Source: Dyadobacter alkalitolerans DSM 23607 (lineage in GTDB: Bacteria > Bacteroidota > Bacteroidia > Cytophagales > Spirosomataceae). Taken from it: a stretch of DNA of 64,000 nucleotides. Positions 18,658 to 29,086 of the stretch are shown here, piece by piece. The notes beneath the pieces are model-generated. The model was not told where the DNA came from. It did no database searches and saw nothing but the letters and a program-made list of their open reading frames with translations. Each line of letters starts with the position of its first letter. The stretch's first letter is position 1. The translations under genes were made by a program, and so were the position numbers. The stretch lies in NCBI RefSeq assembly GCF_000428845.1, contig NZ_AUAS01000004.1:485511-549510 (forward strand), written 5' to 3'.

Positions 18658-18912
18658 ATGTCCTCTATCACGCCGAAAAAGCCTGCAACCAAATCCGCAA
18701 AGAAAGAACGTAAGATCAAGACCGTTACACCGGTGGCAGTGTTTGATATTGTCGAGCTTGACAAGATCATCACCTGCCTGACCATGCTGATCAATAAGGA
18801 GAGCGAAACCGCTCAAACCCGGATTAACATCAATCACAATGCCCGCAAGCTGCAAAGCGAGTTGAAGAATTATCGCAGGCGTACGACCGAATATTATAAA
18901 CTGGCTGACTGA
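18658..18912 (+). CDS. Small basic phage protein
   Basis: The 84 residues have a Lys-rich N-terminus (PKKPATKSAKKERK) and a helical rest. It starts one base after the tape measure stop, and its stop overlaps the next start. The family is unknown; in this position it is probably tail-associated. Confidence 0.55.
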   Translation: MSSITPKKPATKSAKKERKIKTVTPVAVFDIVELDKIITCLTMLINKESETAQTRININHNARKLQSELKNYRRRTTEYYKLAD

Positions 18913-20723
18913 TGTTTTATCTCAATGGTACACAGATAAACGAGCCGGTCGGATGGTCGGGCGTATATTGGACACGGGTCAGACACCCGGGCTACTTTGG
19001 TATTTGGCGCCATCGCACTGCAAAGGTGATGGGAATTGGTGAAGTAGGCTTTGATGGCGAAGCTCGCTACATCCTGAAATCGCTTTGGAAAAAATATGGC
19101 GTTAACGCTTCCGCGACATTTGAGGTGAAAGAAGGTGGCGAAGCGATTTATAGTGCGGAGATTGATTTCGGTATCTGGAAAGATAATGGCCGTTACTTCA
19201 ATGTAAGTTTTCGAGATGAGGATACCGAGCTGGACGCACTGTCATCGATGACAGTCGCCATTGATCCGAAAATACAAATCAGGCTACCAGAGCAAACTAT
19301 ATCGGCGGGCATTGAATATGCAGTTGGTGAAGGGTTGTCTCGTCCGGCAAGGATTGACGGATCAACACACTCAGTCCCTTTTGCAACTTCGAAATCAGGT
19401 GAGGGAAATGGCTTATCCGCATCCACGCTGGGAGCAATCGAGCCGATTTATCGCAATAGCACAGATCGAAAGGCTATCCTGAACTTGGAAGGCAAAGTGA
19501 TTGGCGTATGGAATGGGGGCGGCAACGTGCGGCTGATCGCAGAGGTGACACAAGACGGCGTCACGAAAGATAGCCGCGTTATTTCGATCCTTTCGGCGTC
19601 CGGCTTTCAGCAAACCTCCTTTATTTCCGAACGCATCGAGATTCCGCAAGGTGCATATTTGCGTCTGGTTGTGTCAGGCAGTAACGGTCTGAATGTGACT
19701 TACAATGCTGAAAGTTTCCTGACAATATTTGAGAACTCGGATTCTGATTCTTCGCTGATTTGGGGGCTGACGTTTAAACAGGCCATCGAAGGTCTACTCG
19801 AAAAACTAACAGCAGGATCCGTGACGCTGTCGAGTATTTATCTCTCGAAAGGCGTTGGCGCGTCTCGCACCTTGACAAGTGAAATGAACCTGCGAGGCTA
19901 CCGGTCAGACATTCAACTGTCGTTCAAATCGTTCTTTGATGATATCAATATGCTGGATAACCTAGCATGTTGGAAGCGTGGCAATGTGCTCTATATTGAA
20001 AGCAAAGCAGATATGATCGGCAAGGTGGGCCGGTCTCGGATCACGGACTTTGAAACGCTGGAACATTCAGCATCGCCCTATTATTTCTCATCTTATCAGG
20101 TGGGTTATAGTGACTGGCAGTCTGGAACAGCCGCGGGGCGCGATGAATTTTGCACTCAGCGCACGTATCAAACCAGCCAGGTGAAAATGAAGGCAACGCT
20201 TTCGATTATGGCCAGCAACATATCCGCTTCCGGTAAAACGATGGAAGTGCTCCGACGCAATCCAAATTCAGAGAAGGCCGACACGAGCCAAGATGAAAAG
20301 CTGTTTGTGATCGAGGCTGACAGAGCAGGATCCATTTACGTTGCCCGAACCGGATCGGTCGAAAATGTCATCAACCCAGAAAATGCAATTAATGGCGGGC
20401 TTTCCCCGCGCAACATTTTAACCAGATGGATGAACATGCTCGGTGTGAATGGCAAGGCCTCTTTCACCTCCGGCACTGGCAATACAGCCGCGCGAATTGA
20501 TGGCATTGTAGAAAGCGCCGATGTTTCGCCTGGTGAGAATCAAATCTTTTCAGACCGTAGCGTGATCATCGAGACCGGAATGAGCATGCGACAATACTCT
20601 GACATAGGCGAGGTTGTCGAATACTTAGATCATGACGGAACGGAGAAGGCGGCGCTGATCATCGATGACAGTTACAGGTTTTCCACCGGCAAAGTATCAA
20701 TCAAAGCAATCGAGTTACAATGA
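18912..20723 (+). CDS. Tail tip / distal tail-like protein
   Basis: This 603-residue, mostly beta protein follows the tape measure, where siphophages encode the distal tail and tail-tip proteins. The first residues (MFYLNGTQINEPVGWSG) resemble a beta-rich hub start. No catalytic motif was seen. Its stop overlaps the next gene (ATGA at 20720). Confidence 0.6.
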   Translation: MFYLNGTQINEPVGWSGVYWTRVRHPGYFGIWRHRTAKVMGIGEVGFDGEARYILKSLWKKYGVNASATFEVKEGGEAIYSAEIDFGIWKDNGRYFNVSFRDEDTELDALSSMTVAIDPKIQIRLPEQTISAGIEYAVGEGLSRPARIDGSTHSVPFATSKSGEGNGLSASTLGAIEPIYRNSTDRKAILNLEGKVIGVWNGGGNVRLIAEVTQDGVTKDSRVISILSASGFQQTSFISERIEIPQGAYLRLVVSGSNGLNVTYNAESFLTIFENSDSDSSLIWGLTFKQAIEGLLEKLTAGSVTLSSIYLSKGVGASRTLTSEMNLRGYRSDIQLSFKSFFDDINMLDNLACWKRGNVLYIESKADMIGKVGRSRITDFETLEHSASPYYFSSYQVGYSDWQSGTAAGRDEFCTQRTYQTSQVKMKATLSIMASNISASGKTMEVLRRNPNSEKADTSQDEKLFVIEADRAGSIYVARTGSVENVINPENAINGGLSPRNILTRWMNMLGVNGKASFTSGTGNTAARIDGIVESADVSPGENQIFSDRSVIIETGMSMRQYSDIGEVVEYLDHDGTEKAALIIDDSYRFSTGKVSIKAIELQ

Positions 20724-23098
20724 ACATATACGAACATGTGATCTGCTTTGAGAAAGCGGACGGCACCGATAAAAGTTATTATGCTGCAAAAGAATTTCAC
20801 GATTCTCTGCAAGCTCAGAAGGGGGATGTATGGCGTTGGCTCGCTCCCAAATCCATTGTACAGGGGATTGACGTTCGAAACCTTGCGCTCGTCCTTGTAA
20901 AACCGACTTATATCCCAGATTGTGGGGACGTCCCTGAAATCAATGCCATTCGTCACACAATTGGAATCATTCGTCCCCAGGAATCCGAGAAGTATGTCGA
21001 TCTGAGCATTTGGGTGGGGTCTTTGCCATCGGCTGACAATTGGAAGCAGTTCGCTTTACAGCGAGCGAACAGTCAGATCGTGATCGGGACTTTCAAAGGT
21101 CAGCAGACTTCCAAAGCCGAATACATGCAGGCCCTCAAAGAGTTTTATGAATCATTTCCATATACAAAGGTTCTTTGTGATGTTGATGGCAGCAAGATGC
21201 GTGTCAGGATTTGGGAAAAACAAGGCGTTTTCCAATTGTCAGACGAGGGCTTGATCGTCGGATTGGGTAATACCTCCATCTCAAATAGCAATAACCCGGT
21301 TATTGATCGGATCGATCAAGGAGCTTTTAATTACCCTGCCCAGGACAGTTATTTGGTTAAGATTGGCGCGAGCATCTTAGAAGGAAATCAGTTCACGCTC
21401 GACAACGTCACTTACGTTGCTGTTGCGGGCGATACGCCTGATAAGGTTTTAAAGCAGCTCATTGCTGGAACTCGCTACAATGTACCGGAAGATCAGCCCG
21501 TAGAGGCTTATGCGGAAGCTGGAACCCGGACCATATCTAACACCAACAAACTGACAGTTCAGGCGGTTTTCGACGGCGTGCTCGCTGGAAATGATAATTA
21601 TCACATCCGAGTGAATGGCACACCGCAGCCGGGAAATGTCGTACAGGTATCAGCAACTGGCAAAACGACAAAAAGCTACACAGTTAAGGTCGGCGACTCG
21701 ACCGACGACATTGAGGATTTCTTCAATACAGATGCAGGTAGTTTTTACACGGTTGCCACCGGTGTTATACCACAGGTTAGTTTTTTGGCAGGAATTCAGG
21801 TGATAGAAAACAAAAACACTCCATCAATTAACCTATCCGGATATCAGCACATCAACACTTACGCAGTAAGACGGTGGCGAATCATCATTGGGTCAGATGT
21901 CAGGTCAGGCAATATCTTCTATTTTGGTGATCAGCAATACACAGCCGATGACAACGACACAGCTCTTGACATCGCCGCTCACTTTGGTTTTGACTCTGTG
22001 AGCTTCACCGTTGAAACCGAAACTGGTGTAAAGCCCAATGCTTATGCCATCAAAGGGTTTCTTTACAATGAAAACAATATTGCAGATGTGACAATCACCG
22101 AAGGTCCTAAGTTGGCCAGATCTTCACAGCTGGTGTTTGAAGCCGAGTTCAATTGCGATATCGAAAGCGGAGCCTATCAACTCGGCATCGTCAACAAGCA
22201 GACTGAAATCCCTACGTTAATTTCACTTGGCAATCATGTGCAGGTCAAAAGCAAGGCCGTTGGTGAGCTTATTGAAGTGGCTGACTATGGCGATGCTTTC
22301 GGCTTTGAATATTACGAAAATGGACTGACCCAACGTTTACGCATGCCAGTTTACATAAATCCTCCAAAGCAGCAATCAGAAGAAGAGCGGGTCGTCAAGT
22401 TCATGGGTGGATACCGAAGGACGACGACTAAACTGGTATATGTCAGCAAGCTTGTCACAACTGCGGGGCATTTGCCAATGCATGTAACACTTGCCAGCTT
22501 CCTGAAACATGAGCACCTGCGCATTGGAGACAAAGCCTATTATAACGCCGGTGAATACACCGAGAATATGCTTGTTAGTGGTAAGGATCTTCGTCAGGCA
22601 ACCTGTGAGATAACTGAACTTTCGAAAGAGAAAAACAACTTTTCACGGTATAGGTCAAATTACTATCAATCAGGGGCTTATGGTGGGTTCTGTAAAGTTA
22701 TCGGCGAGGGCATTAAAGGCAGGTTGCAGCTGTGGTTACGCAGTTCTGAAATTGTACGAGAAATAGAGGATTGGCAGCTTCTTAACACTGCCGCTTACCA
22801 GCTTATAGCTGAGACATTCGAGAACGTAAACCTAACCATTTATCATGCCGGATCTCCTTATCTAGTCGCGTTTCTTCCGAAAGGTCAACGTGTCAGACTA
22901 TCGGACTACCTGAAAATGCAGACAGGCGAAAACTGGATTATCCAGATTAGCCTTTCAGGTGCTTGCTCAGCAGCCCCAGAGATTACCTATCAGTGCGAAT
23001 CAACTCAACATCACACATTAATTTATGACTGCGAAACGATTGAAAAACCTGCTTTCGGTGAGTTTTCTAACGATTTCGGTTCTGATCTCGCATCTTAG
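20720..23098 (+). CDS. Tail-associated structural protein
   Basis: The 792-residue protein contains repeated beta modules of the form gDtp-dk-l...laa-l, for example ILEGNQFTLDN / VAGDTPDKVLKQL and NIFYFGDQQYTADDNDTALDIA, as found in phage baseplate and tail fibre proteins. It probably builds the tail tip together with the preceding protein. The last 74 bases overlap the tailspike-like gene. Confidence 0.6.
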   Translation: MNIYEHVICFEKADGTDKSYYAAKEFHDSLQAQKGDVWRWLAPKSIVQGIDVRNLALVLVKPTYIPDCGDVPEINAIRHTIGIIRPQESEKYVDLSIWVGSLPSADNWKQFALQRANSQIVIGTFKGQQTSKAEYMQALKEFYESFPYTKVLCDVDGSKMRVRIWEKQGVFQLSDEGLIVGLGNTSISNSNNPVIDRIDQGAFNYPAQDSYLVKIGASILEGNQFTLDNVTYVAVAGDTPDKVLKQLIAGTRYNVPEDQPVEAYAEAGTRTISNTNKLTVQAVFDGVLAGNDNYHIRVNGTPQPGNVVQVSATGKTTKSYTVKVGDSTDDIEDFFNTDAGSFYTVATGVIPQVSFLAGIQVIENKNTPSINLSGYQHINTYAVRRWRIIIGSDVRSGNIFYFGDQQYTADDNDTALDIAAHFGFDSVSFTVETETGVKPNAYAIKGFLYNENNIADVTITEGPKLARSSQLVFEAEFNCDIESGAYQLGIVNKQTEIPTLISLGNHVQVKSKAVGELIEVADYGDAFGFEYYENGLTQRLRMPVYINPPKQQSEEERVVKFMGGYRRTTTKLVYVSKLVTTAGHLPMHVTLASFLKHEHLRIGDKAYYNAGEYTENMLVSGKDLRQATCEITELSKEKNNFSRYRSNYYQSGAYGGFCKVIGEGIKGRLQLWLRSSEIVREIEDWQLLNTAAYQLIAETFENVNLTIYHAGSPYLVAFLPKGQRVRLSDYLKMQTGENWIIQISLSGACSAAPEITYQCESTQHHTLIYDCETIEKPAFGEFSNDFGSDLAS

Positions 23099-26000
23099 CG
23101 TTGCTCAGGTCGGAACTGCGAAATTTAGGCAAAGAATAAATCAAGACTTACCTACGAATAACTCGAAGGCTATTACTGCCGCAAAGCTGCGGTCTGTGTT
23201 CAGTGCTTCCGCAGATGCTATTGATTCGATTTATACAACCTTATCTCTGGCCGAGAATATCGGCGAGTATGATGCCAGCACTGGCGTAGCGAAAGTAACC
23301 GCCACAGGATCAGAAAGCACACCAGGCACAACACCAGCATTTGCAGACGGCTCTCATTTTGATGTTGTTAAAGCGGGTGCCCAATCAATTACCGGCACTG
23401 CAATCGACATGGTTGTCGGGTCAAAAATCATTGTCCGGGGAACGAAATGGGCTTATATACCTCCGTCCGACATGGCACTTCAAAAGGCTATTCAGGCCCA
23501 GACAGATACACGGTTAGTTGAAAAGCTAAATATTTCAAGCGGTGGGGAAGCTGCGGCAGGAGCTACAATCGATTTGACTGCAAGCAGCATTAGTGTCCCC
23601 AACGGTTCTTCCGGATTTGGCACCTATATCCAGAAACCAATCCCAATTTCATCAAGGCCACTTTGGAAAGTAGGTTCAACTATTCATTTCAGCTCCGTTG
23701 TTACTGAAAACACAGCAGGCATTTCAACTTCCTTGAAGCCAAGATTCTCTTTGAATGTAACGCGCAATGGAAGTATTGTTCAGACTGGTTTGATTGGTTC
23801 AATGAGCCGGATTTCAAGTACACAAATCCAGCTTGATCTGGATTATACTATTCAATCGGGGGATGAGATACTTAGACCTCTGATGCAAATGGCTACCAGC
23901 GCCACTAATTCATCCGGGTCTACACAAACCTGGACTTGGAGTTCCATTGTTGCCAATGTTAAGGCGACTGGAAATGAACTGACACCAATTTCTGAGAAGC
24001 TTATCGCAGTAGAGGGAGCTATTCAAACCAATGCAACCAGTATAACAGCTACAAATCAGCTGATTTCCGCCACAGACGGAAAGATTGCAGCGGTAGAAAA
24101 CCAATTGGCGATCTCTGACCTCATTGCCGAACCGCTGGAAACGCTCGCACAAAACGGAGGTGTAGTGGACGGCTCGGCTGGTACGATTACAATTCCGATA
24201 GGTCAGACCGGATTCGCTTCTAACCTGCGGAAATCTATGCTTTTTTCAAATCATCCAGCAATGGTGATTGGGGCTAGAATTAGGTTTTTCGTAGTTGTAA
24301 AAGAGAGTGTTGCCGGGCTTACTAATACCAAGGCTGGCTGTTTTCTCTCTGTTCGTAGGTCTGGCAGCTTTGTAACAAATGTTGGAGTAAATGCTAGCAG
24401 CACCTATGTCATAGATGCAACCACGCGCCGGTATCAATTTGAATATACCATTCAGTCTGGTGATGACCTCTTGCAGCCATATCTTCAAATACTTGGAATG
24501 AGTGTCTCGAATTCGAGTGGCTCACCTTGGGTCGTGTCGGTCCAAAGTATGTATTGGCAAGTGGTTAATCCCGCCACAGAAACCAACGTTATCACTGACC
24601 GATTAAAGTCAATAAATACAAGTATCGTCACTGCCAACACCACGATAGCGACGAAATCCGTAAATCTTACTGCGATTCCGACATCCTATTCAGGTGAAGC
24701 TCTTAATGGTGCGACCGGGGCTAATACTAAAAGGATTACCATTCCGTCAGGAAGTAGCGGGCATACCTCATACATCAGGGCACAAATACCGATCAGTGAA
24801 TTCTCGAATTGGAATGATATTGTTGGTGTACCTGTTTCATTTGCATTCAAGGTCGCTACGAGCGCGGATTTTTACCCAACAAAGAATTTTACTGTTAGCA
24901 TGGCCGCTTTCCGGTCAGGTGCCTGGAATTTTACCGCATCGATCACCGGAACGAGCATTACAAAATTATCGCCCACTGTATTACAAATCAGGTTCACATA
25001 TACGCCTGATGCTAATGATGCAATCTTGGCGCCTTCGCTTCAAATCTCTTTATCATCAATATCACTCGTAGCATCAACTTCATTTTTTGAAATTCAGGAC
25101 GTTACATATTCTCATGCATCACCACTCGGCTTTCCAACAGAGAATACATATCCGATAGCGAAGGATCGTAGCTGGCTGAATGGAAAAGTTTCAACGCTGG
25201 CCGGGCGAGTAGGTGCATTGGAGAACAGCTCCACGGCCATCACAGTGGTAACCAAGACTGTGAAACCGGATGGTACAGGCGACTATCTTAGTCCCAAATT
25301 GGCAAACGATGCCATTACTGACAGCAGTCCGATCAAGCAGTATGACGTAACCATTTACCCAGGCATTTACACCGAAGTTGAATGGAGAAGTAAGCCGTTC
25401 GTTACGTGGCGAGGGACAGATAAAAATGCTTGTTGGCTTAAAGGTGAGCTGCCTGATAGCACCGGAGATGGACACCGTGAAACGTCTACGCTCTGGCTGG
25501 TTAAAACCGCAAGCCTTGTCAATTTAAAGATTACCGCAAAAAATATGCGGTATGCAGTTCATAGTGAAGAGTCTGGTGCAAATCCTGATGCCGTTCATAA
25601 CGTGGTGAACTGCCATTTGGAACATTATGGCAACCAGGGGATGATAGATTGGAGGACCGCAAACAGCGGATCCGGCCTACTGGTAAGTAATGTATGGGCT
25701 TCTGCTAGACCTTGGGGTTATGGAGCTGCATCTGGCTTGATTGAGAATTACGATAACACATCTTTCTATTCTCAGGGTGTTGAGGCCTATTATGTTCACA
25801 GTAATTTGAACTTTAACAAGCCAAATGTCAACACACTGCGAAATTCTGCAATGGCTCGCAAGAATTTCAATGCTGTGATAGTCGTTCAGTCGCTTGGCAG
25901 TGGTCAGAACGATCTAGTCAATCTCTATGGGTGTTCAATCACCCCCGGCTTTATTAGGCAAGATGACACCCCTTGGATTTCTCAGATTCCACAAAATCAG

Positions 26001-26822
26001 TACGCAAACCATGCGGACTATAAGATATTCGCCTCCGGATCTTCCATGGTTGGGTACCGGGATGCGACTCGCGGACGCGCACTCCGAATTCGAAGTAACT
26101 CGGTTTCAGCTGGAAGTAAGGTCAGGGTTTCCGGCACTGCTGTTCCGGCCATCTTTGGCCGCGTGCATGAGATCGATGGCGGGGTTGGATTGCAGGGGTA
26201 TAGTTACGGACACTGGGATATTTCTGGCATACTGGTCGGATTAGCACAGAATGTAACTGTTAATAATACGCTCGGCAGAAGACTTGGAGATTGCAGCACA
26301 GTCAGCAAAACGTTGACTATAACCATTGATAATGGAGCACCGATAAATGTTGTCTTCAATACGAATCTCTCGTCTGAAACAAATGCTAATATTCTTGCGA
26401 CAATTAATGCGGCGCTAGGGTCGTCTGCTACCGCATCAGAATATAACTCGGCACAGGGTGAGTACTATCCCGAATTTCAAGACAGAATCTTGATTTTGAC
26501 AAATACCGGGACAACTGGTATACCAAGGTGGAATGCAGTAGGCTATAATACAGACCGGACCAATATGCGATTAATTACAACCGCCGATCCTGCATCGAAA
26601 TTCATTGGTGTGGCATTAGAACCGATTCCTGTTGGTAAAATGGGCCGTATCCTTGTGTCAGGCATACTTGATAAAGCAGCGCAAATACCTGGCGTTACCG
26701 GATCTATTTCGCTTGACACAGATATATCGATCTCTTCCACTGTAAATGGACAGTTTGAGATCAGCTCATCTAAGCCGGTAATGAGGGGCGTAGCGACGGA
26801 TTGGGTTCAATTCGGTAAATGA
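23025..26822 (+). CDS. Tailspike-like protein with signal peptide and beta-helix domain
   Basis: The 1,265 residues begin with a basic and hydrophobic signal-peptide-like start ending SVAQ. Three related modules of about 180-200 residues follow (from about 176, 377 and 557). Each begins with a GSSGFGTYI / GQTGFASNL / GSSGHTSYI motif and ends YTIQSGDEIL or a variant. From about 740 there is a pectinesterase-like start (KPDGTGDYLSP, VTIYPGIYTE) and a right-handed beta-helix-like region to about 1,050. The C-terminus may be a cap or trimerisation part. It is likely a receptor-binding spike with possible polysaccharide-depolymerising activity; catalysis is not proven. Confidence 0.7.
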   Translation: MTAKRLKNLLSVSFLTISVLISHLSVAQVGTAKFRQRINQDLPTNNSKAITAAKLRSVFSASADAIDSIYTTLSLAENIGEYDASTGVAKVTATGSESTPGTTPAFADGSHFDVVKAGAQSITGTAIDMVVGSKIIVRGTKWAYIPPSDMALQKAIQAQTDTRLVEKLNISSGGEAAAGATIDLTASSISVPNGSSGFGTYIQKPIPISSRPLWKVGSTIHFSSVVTENTAGISTSLKPRFSLNVTRNGSIVQTGLIGSMSRISSTQIQLDLDYTIQSGDEILRPLMQMATSATNSSGSTQTWTWSSIVANVKATGNELTPISEKLIAVEGAIQTNATSITATNQLISATDGKIAAVENQLAISDLIAEPLETLAQNGGVVDGSAGTITIPIGQTGFASNLRKSMLFSNHPAMVIGARIRFFVVVKESVAGLTNTKAGCFLSVRRSGSFVTNVGVNASSTYVIDATTRRYQFEYTIQSGDDLLQPYLQILGMSVSNSSGSPWVVSVQSMYWQVVNPATETNVITDRLKSINTSIVTANTTIATKSVNLTAIPTSYSGEALNGATGANTKRITIPSGSSGHTSYIRAQIPISEFSNWNDIVGVPVSFAFKVATSADFYPTKNFTVSMAAFRSGAWNFTASITGTSITKLSPTVLQIRFTYTPDANDAILAPSLQISLSSISLVASTSFFEIQDVTYSHASPLGFPTENTYPIAKDRSWLNGKVSTLAGRVGALENSSTAITVVTKTVKPDGTGDYLSPKLANDAITDSSPIKQYDVTIYPGIYTEVEWRSKPFVTWRGTDKNACWLKGELPDSTGDGHRETSTLWLVKTASLVNLKITAKNMRYAVHSEESGANPDAVHNVVNCHLEHYGNQGMIDWRTANSGSGLLVSNVWASARPWGYGAASGLIENYDNTSFYSQGVEAYYVHSNLNFNKPNVNTLRNSAMARKNFNAVIVVQSLGSGQNDLVNLYGCSITPGFIRQDDTPWISQIPQNQYANHADYKIFASGSSMVGYRDATRGRALRIRSNSVSAGSKVRVSGTAVPAIFGRVHEIDGGVGLQGYSYGHWDISGILVGLAQNVTVNNTLGRRLGDCSTVSKTLTITIDNGAPINVVFNTNLSSETNANILATINAALGSSATASEYNSAQGEYYPEFQDRILILTNTGTTGIPRWNAVGYNTDRTNMRLITTADPASKFIGVALEPIPVGKMGRILVSGILDKAAQIPGVTGSISLDTDISISSTVNGQFEISSSKPVMRGVATDWVQFGK

Positions 26823-26828
26823 TCTAAC

Positions 26829-27785
26829 ATGGATTTGGCAATCATAACATCAGGTTTTGTCGCTGGGAGCGGTTTCGTATCTATTACGGCCGACGTGGCC
26901 AACGGAACTATCGTGCTCATTTACGATGATGAAACCAAGGATTTGCTTGGCTCTGCGCCAACGGAATCCGGCGTTGCTTTGGTCCCTGTGGCTCCAATCC
27001 TTTATTCAGGCCAGCGCATCATTGCCTACGTTTCCGAATTTGGAAGGGACACACAAGGATCTATAATTGTCACAGATTCAGAGCTGGAAAGTTCAGGATG
27101 GAAAACGCCTGAGACAGTTGATGGTCAGCCCTACGATGCTTATTTACTCGCAGGTGGGATGCCGTTACCAGACTTGTATGATCCTGCCTCATGCCGCAAC
27201 TTCTCACGAGATAAGGATAGCATTGACCGGGCGATAGATGTTCCCATATCATTCATTTTGAGGCAGATTGAGAGTCAGGGAGGGACGGTTCAGGTTGCAA
27301 TTGAAAATATAACTGGCGCCATCGGTGGGTACAAAACCAAATTTGATGGAGACGCTCAGGGGACGAGCTTAACAAAGACTTATTCTGACAATGGCAATTA
27401 TCAGGTGAAGGTATGGGGTGTTAATCAGCTTGAAGCTCAGGCTATCATCAAAACGTATTCCCTGGTGATGCCTACGGCCAGCATCAACTTTGGGACTACG
27501 GTAGTGGATTTGATTTATTTCTGCGACTACGGTAACTCGACTTCGCCTGGATTACGGCCGCTACGAGTTCAGGTCTATTCTTCCGTACCAGTGGAGGTTC
27601 AAATTGACGGAGTACACACTTGGGCTGTCGCTAGTAGTACCGGCATGCAGCCAAATGAAACAGGTCGGTACGATGGCCCCGTGCATTTCGTAGAGGAAGG
27701 CGAGTATACGATTCGATGCCGAAAAGCGTCAGATTCCAGCCAGGAGCTGGTAAGGCAGATCAAACTAAACAATTATTTCTCATGA
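26829..27785 (+). CDS. Phage tail-associated protein, unknown
   Basis: This 318-residue beta-rich protein with Ig-like segments (SLTKTYSDNGNYQVKVWGV) lies directly behind the tailspike gene and is translationally coupled to the next one (ATGA at 27782). It may be a fibre accessory or baseplate protein; no family was recognised. Confidence 0.55.
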   Translation: MDLAIITSGFVAGSGFVSITADVANGTIVLIYDDETKDLLGSAPTESGVALVPVAPILYSGQRIIAYVSEFGRDTQGSIIVTDSELESSGWKTPETVDGQPYDAYLLAGGMPLPDLYDPASCRNFSRDKDSIDRAIDVPISFILRQIESQGGTVQVAIENITGAIGGYKTKFDGDAQGTSLTKTYSDNGNYQVKVWGVNQLEAQAIIKTYSLVMPTASINFGTTVVDLIYFCDYGNSTSPGLRPLRVQVYSSVPVEVQIDGVHTWAVASSTGMQPNETGRYDGPVHFVEEGEYTIRCRKASDSSQELVRQIKLNNYFS

Positions 27786-28030
27786 GCGAGCAAGGTAATG
27801 CAGCGGACGTGGTAAGGTCGGTTAAAAAGAAAGTTAAACCAATCATCGAGATTGATAAAACCGGTCCATGGGTTCACGTCACAATCCCTGAATATAATAG
27901 CTGGATCAATCTATTCCTTAATGACAAAAAGGTGGGTTCATACAGGCTTGAAGAGGGAAAGGTCAGCATCCAACTGTCGGCGGCACTCCCGTACGAATAT
28001 AGAATCCGAGCGGAAGTGCTCAAAAAATAG
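27782..28030 (+). CDS. Small phage protein
   Basis: The 82-residue frame from the ATG overlapping the preceding stop is preferred over an upstream in-frame start at 27716. It has a basic N-terminus (VKKKVKPIIEI) and a small beta domain. The function is unknown. Confidence 0.55.
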   Translation: MSEQGNAADVVRSVKKKVKPIIEIDKTGPWVHVTIPEYNSWINLFLNDKKVGSYRLEEGKVSIQLSAALPYEYRIRAEVLKK

Positions 28031-28059
28031 TACAGTATAAACTTTAAACCTGAAAGCAC

Positions 28060-28983
28060 ATGCTAGGTTACTTTTTAACATCGAAGGGGGTTGACCTGCA
28101 ACCACTTCACAATTATAACAGCGAGGCAGATCAGACGCTCGGCGCTTACATTGCTCTCGGAATGGTCGATGCTTCGGTTGGTTTGCGCCTTGGCGGTCAA
28201 TATGAAGCTGAGACTGTTTCGTCGGCCAATATCGTCTCGATCGTCAAGGAGCTCTGCCTGACTGATCAAGCTTATTTTTTTGGAAGCTCGGACATCATTG
28301 GTCAGGAAGCTGATCCGGCTGTCACGTCTGAGGCGGAGGCGTTCGGCCCGTCTGCCGGTCCACGTTTGACAGATACACTTCTGGGAACTGTGGTTTGGAG
28401 ACTAAACCATGCTTACAGCGCTCGTAATTTCTTAAACATGCTAATGGCAAACCGTGAGTTTGACTTCTTCATGTTTACCAATAACAGCGTTGAGGCGGCT
28501 TATTATGATGACCATGGAATCTCTTATTCTGCGATCTCAAATGCCAAAGGAAATAAGGATGCAAAGATCGTAGGTGGTTTCACGTCCATGTACAAGTCAT
28601 TTGCAGGCTTCCTGCCAGTGCAGTTGGGAATTAACCAGGCTTCATTGAAGAATGATGTGAAGTTTGTAATTGCTGAGCCGACACCAACTTTGGTTACACC
28701 AGCGACATGCTCTACCATTGGACGTAAGAAGTTTACGAAACTTCAAGCTAGTGCTGGATCCTTAGAGTTTGCCACCGACCCGGCTAATGCATGCGTTGAT
28801 TGGTATTGCACCCAGGCCGATGGTTCACCATTGCCAGCAGCTGGTAAAGGGTCCTTCAATTCCGGCACTGCAACATTAACCTTGCCTAACACGCTTGCGG
28901 CTGGCAAGTACATCTACAAAATATTTTGCCTAAATGCGACCGGCGTAAAAGGTGAAATGTATGTCGAGGTACTGGTAAACTAG
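28060..28983 (+). CDS. Phage structural protein, possible tail tube
   Basis: This 307-residue protein has a compact N-terminal part (about 1-210) and a C-terminal Ig-like module (about 225-307, ending GEMYVEVLVN). A tail tube protein with a C-terminal Ig domain is common in siphophages and none was recognised elsewhere here, but the position after the fibre genes is unusual. The call is tentative. Confidence 0.45.
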   Translation: MLGYFLTSKGVDLQPLHNYNSEADQTLGAYIALGMVDASVGLRLGGQYEAETVSSANIVSIVKELCLTDQAYFFGSSDIIGQEADPAVTSEAEAFGPSAGPRLTDTLLGTVVWRLNHAYSARNFLNMLMANREFDFFMFTNNSVEAAYYDDHGISYSAISNAKGNKDAKIVGGFTSMYKSFAGFLPVQLGINQASLKNDVKFVIAEPTPTLVTPATCSTIGRKKFTKLQASAGSLEFATDPANACVDWYCTQADGSPLPAAGKGSFNSGTATLTLPNTLAAGKYIYKIFCLNATGVKGEMYVEVLVN

Positions 28984-28988
28984 TTGAG

Positions 28989-29066
28989 CCAACTTTTAAC
29001 GGAGATTTCGACAACGACTTCTCCGGGTAAAGTTGGCCGGATTCCATAGCCCTTTAAACGAGGGCT
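28989..29066 (+). other. Two intercistronic hairpins before the portal gene
   Basis: An extended stem pairs CCAACTTT and CGGAGA (28989-29005) with TCTCCG and AAAGTTGG (29020-29036). A second stem is AGCCCT / AGGGCT (29048-29066). Neither is followed by a good T run. The leader then reads AAACACACACTGAA before the ATG of the portal gene. Confidence 0.6.
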
Positions 29067-29086
29067 AACTTTAAACACACACTGAA

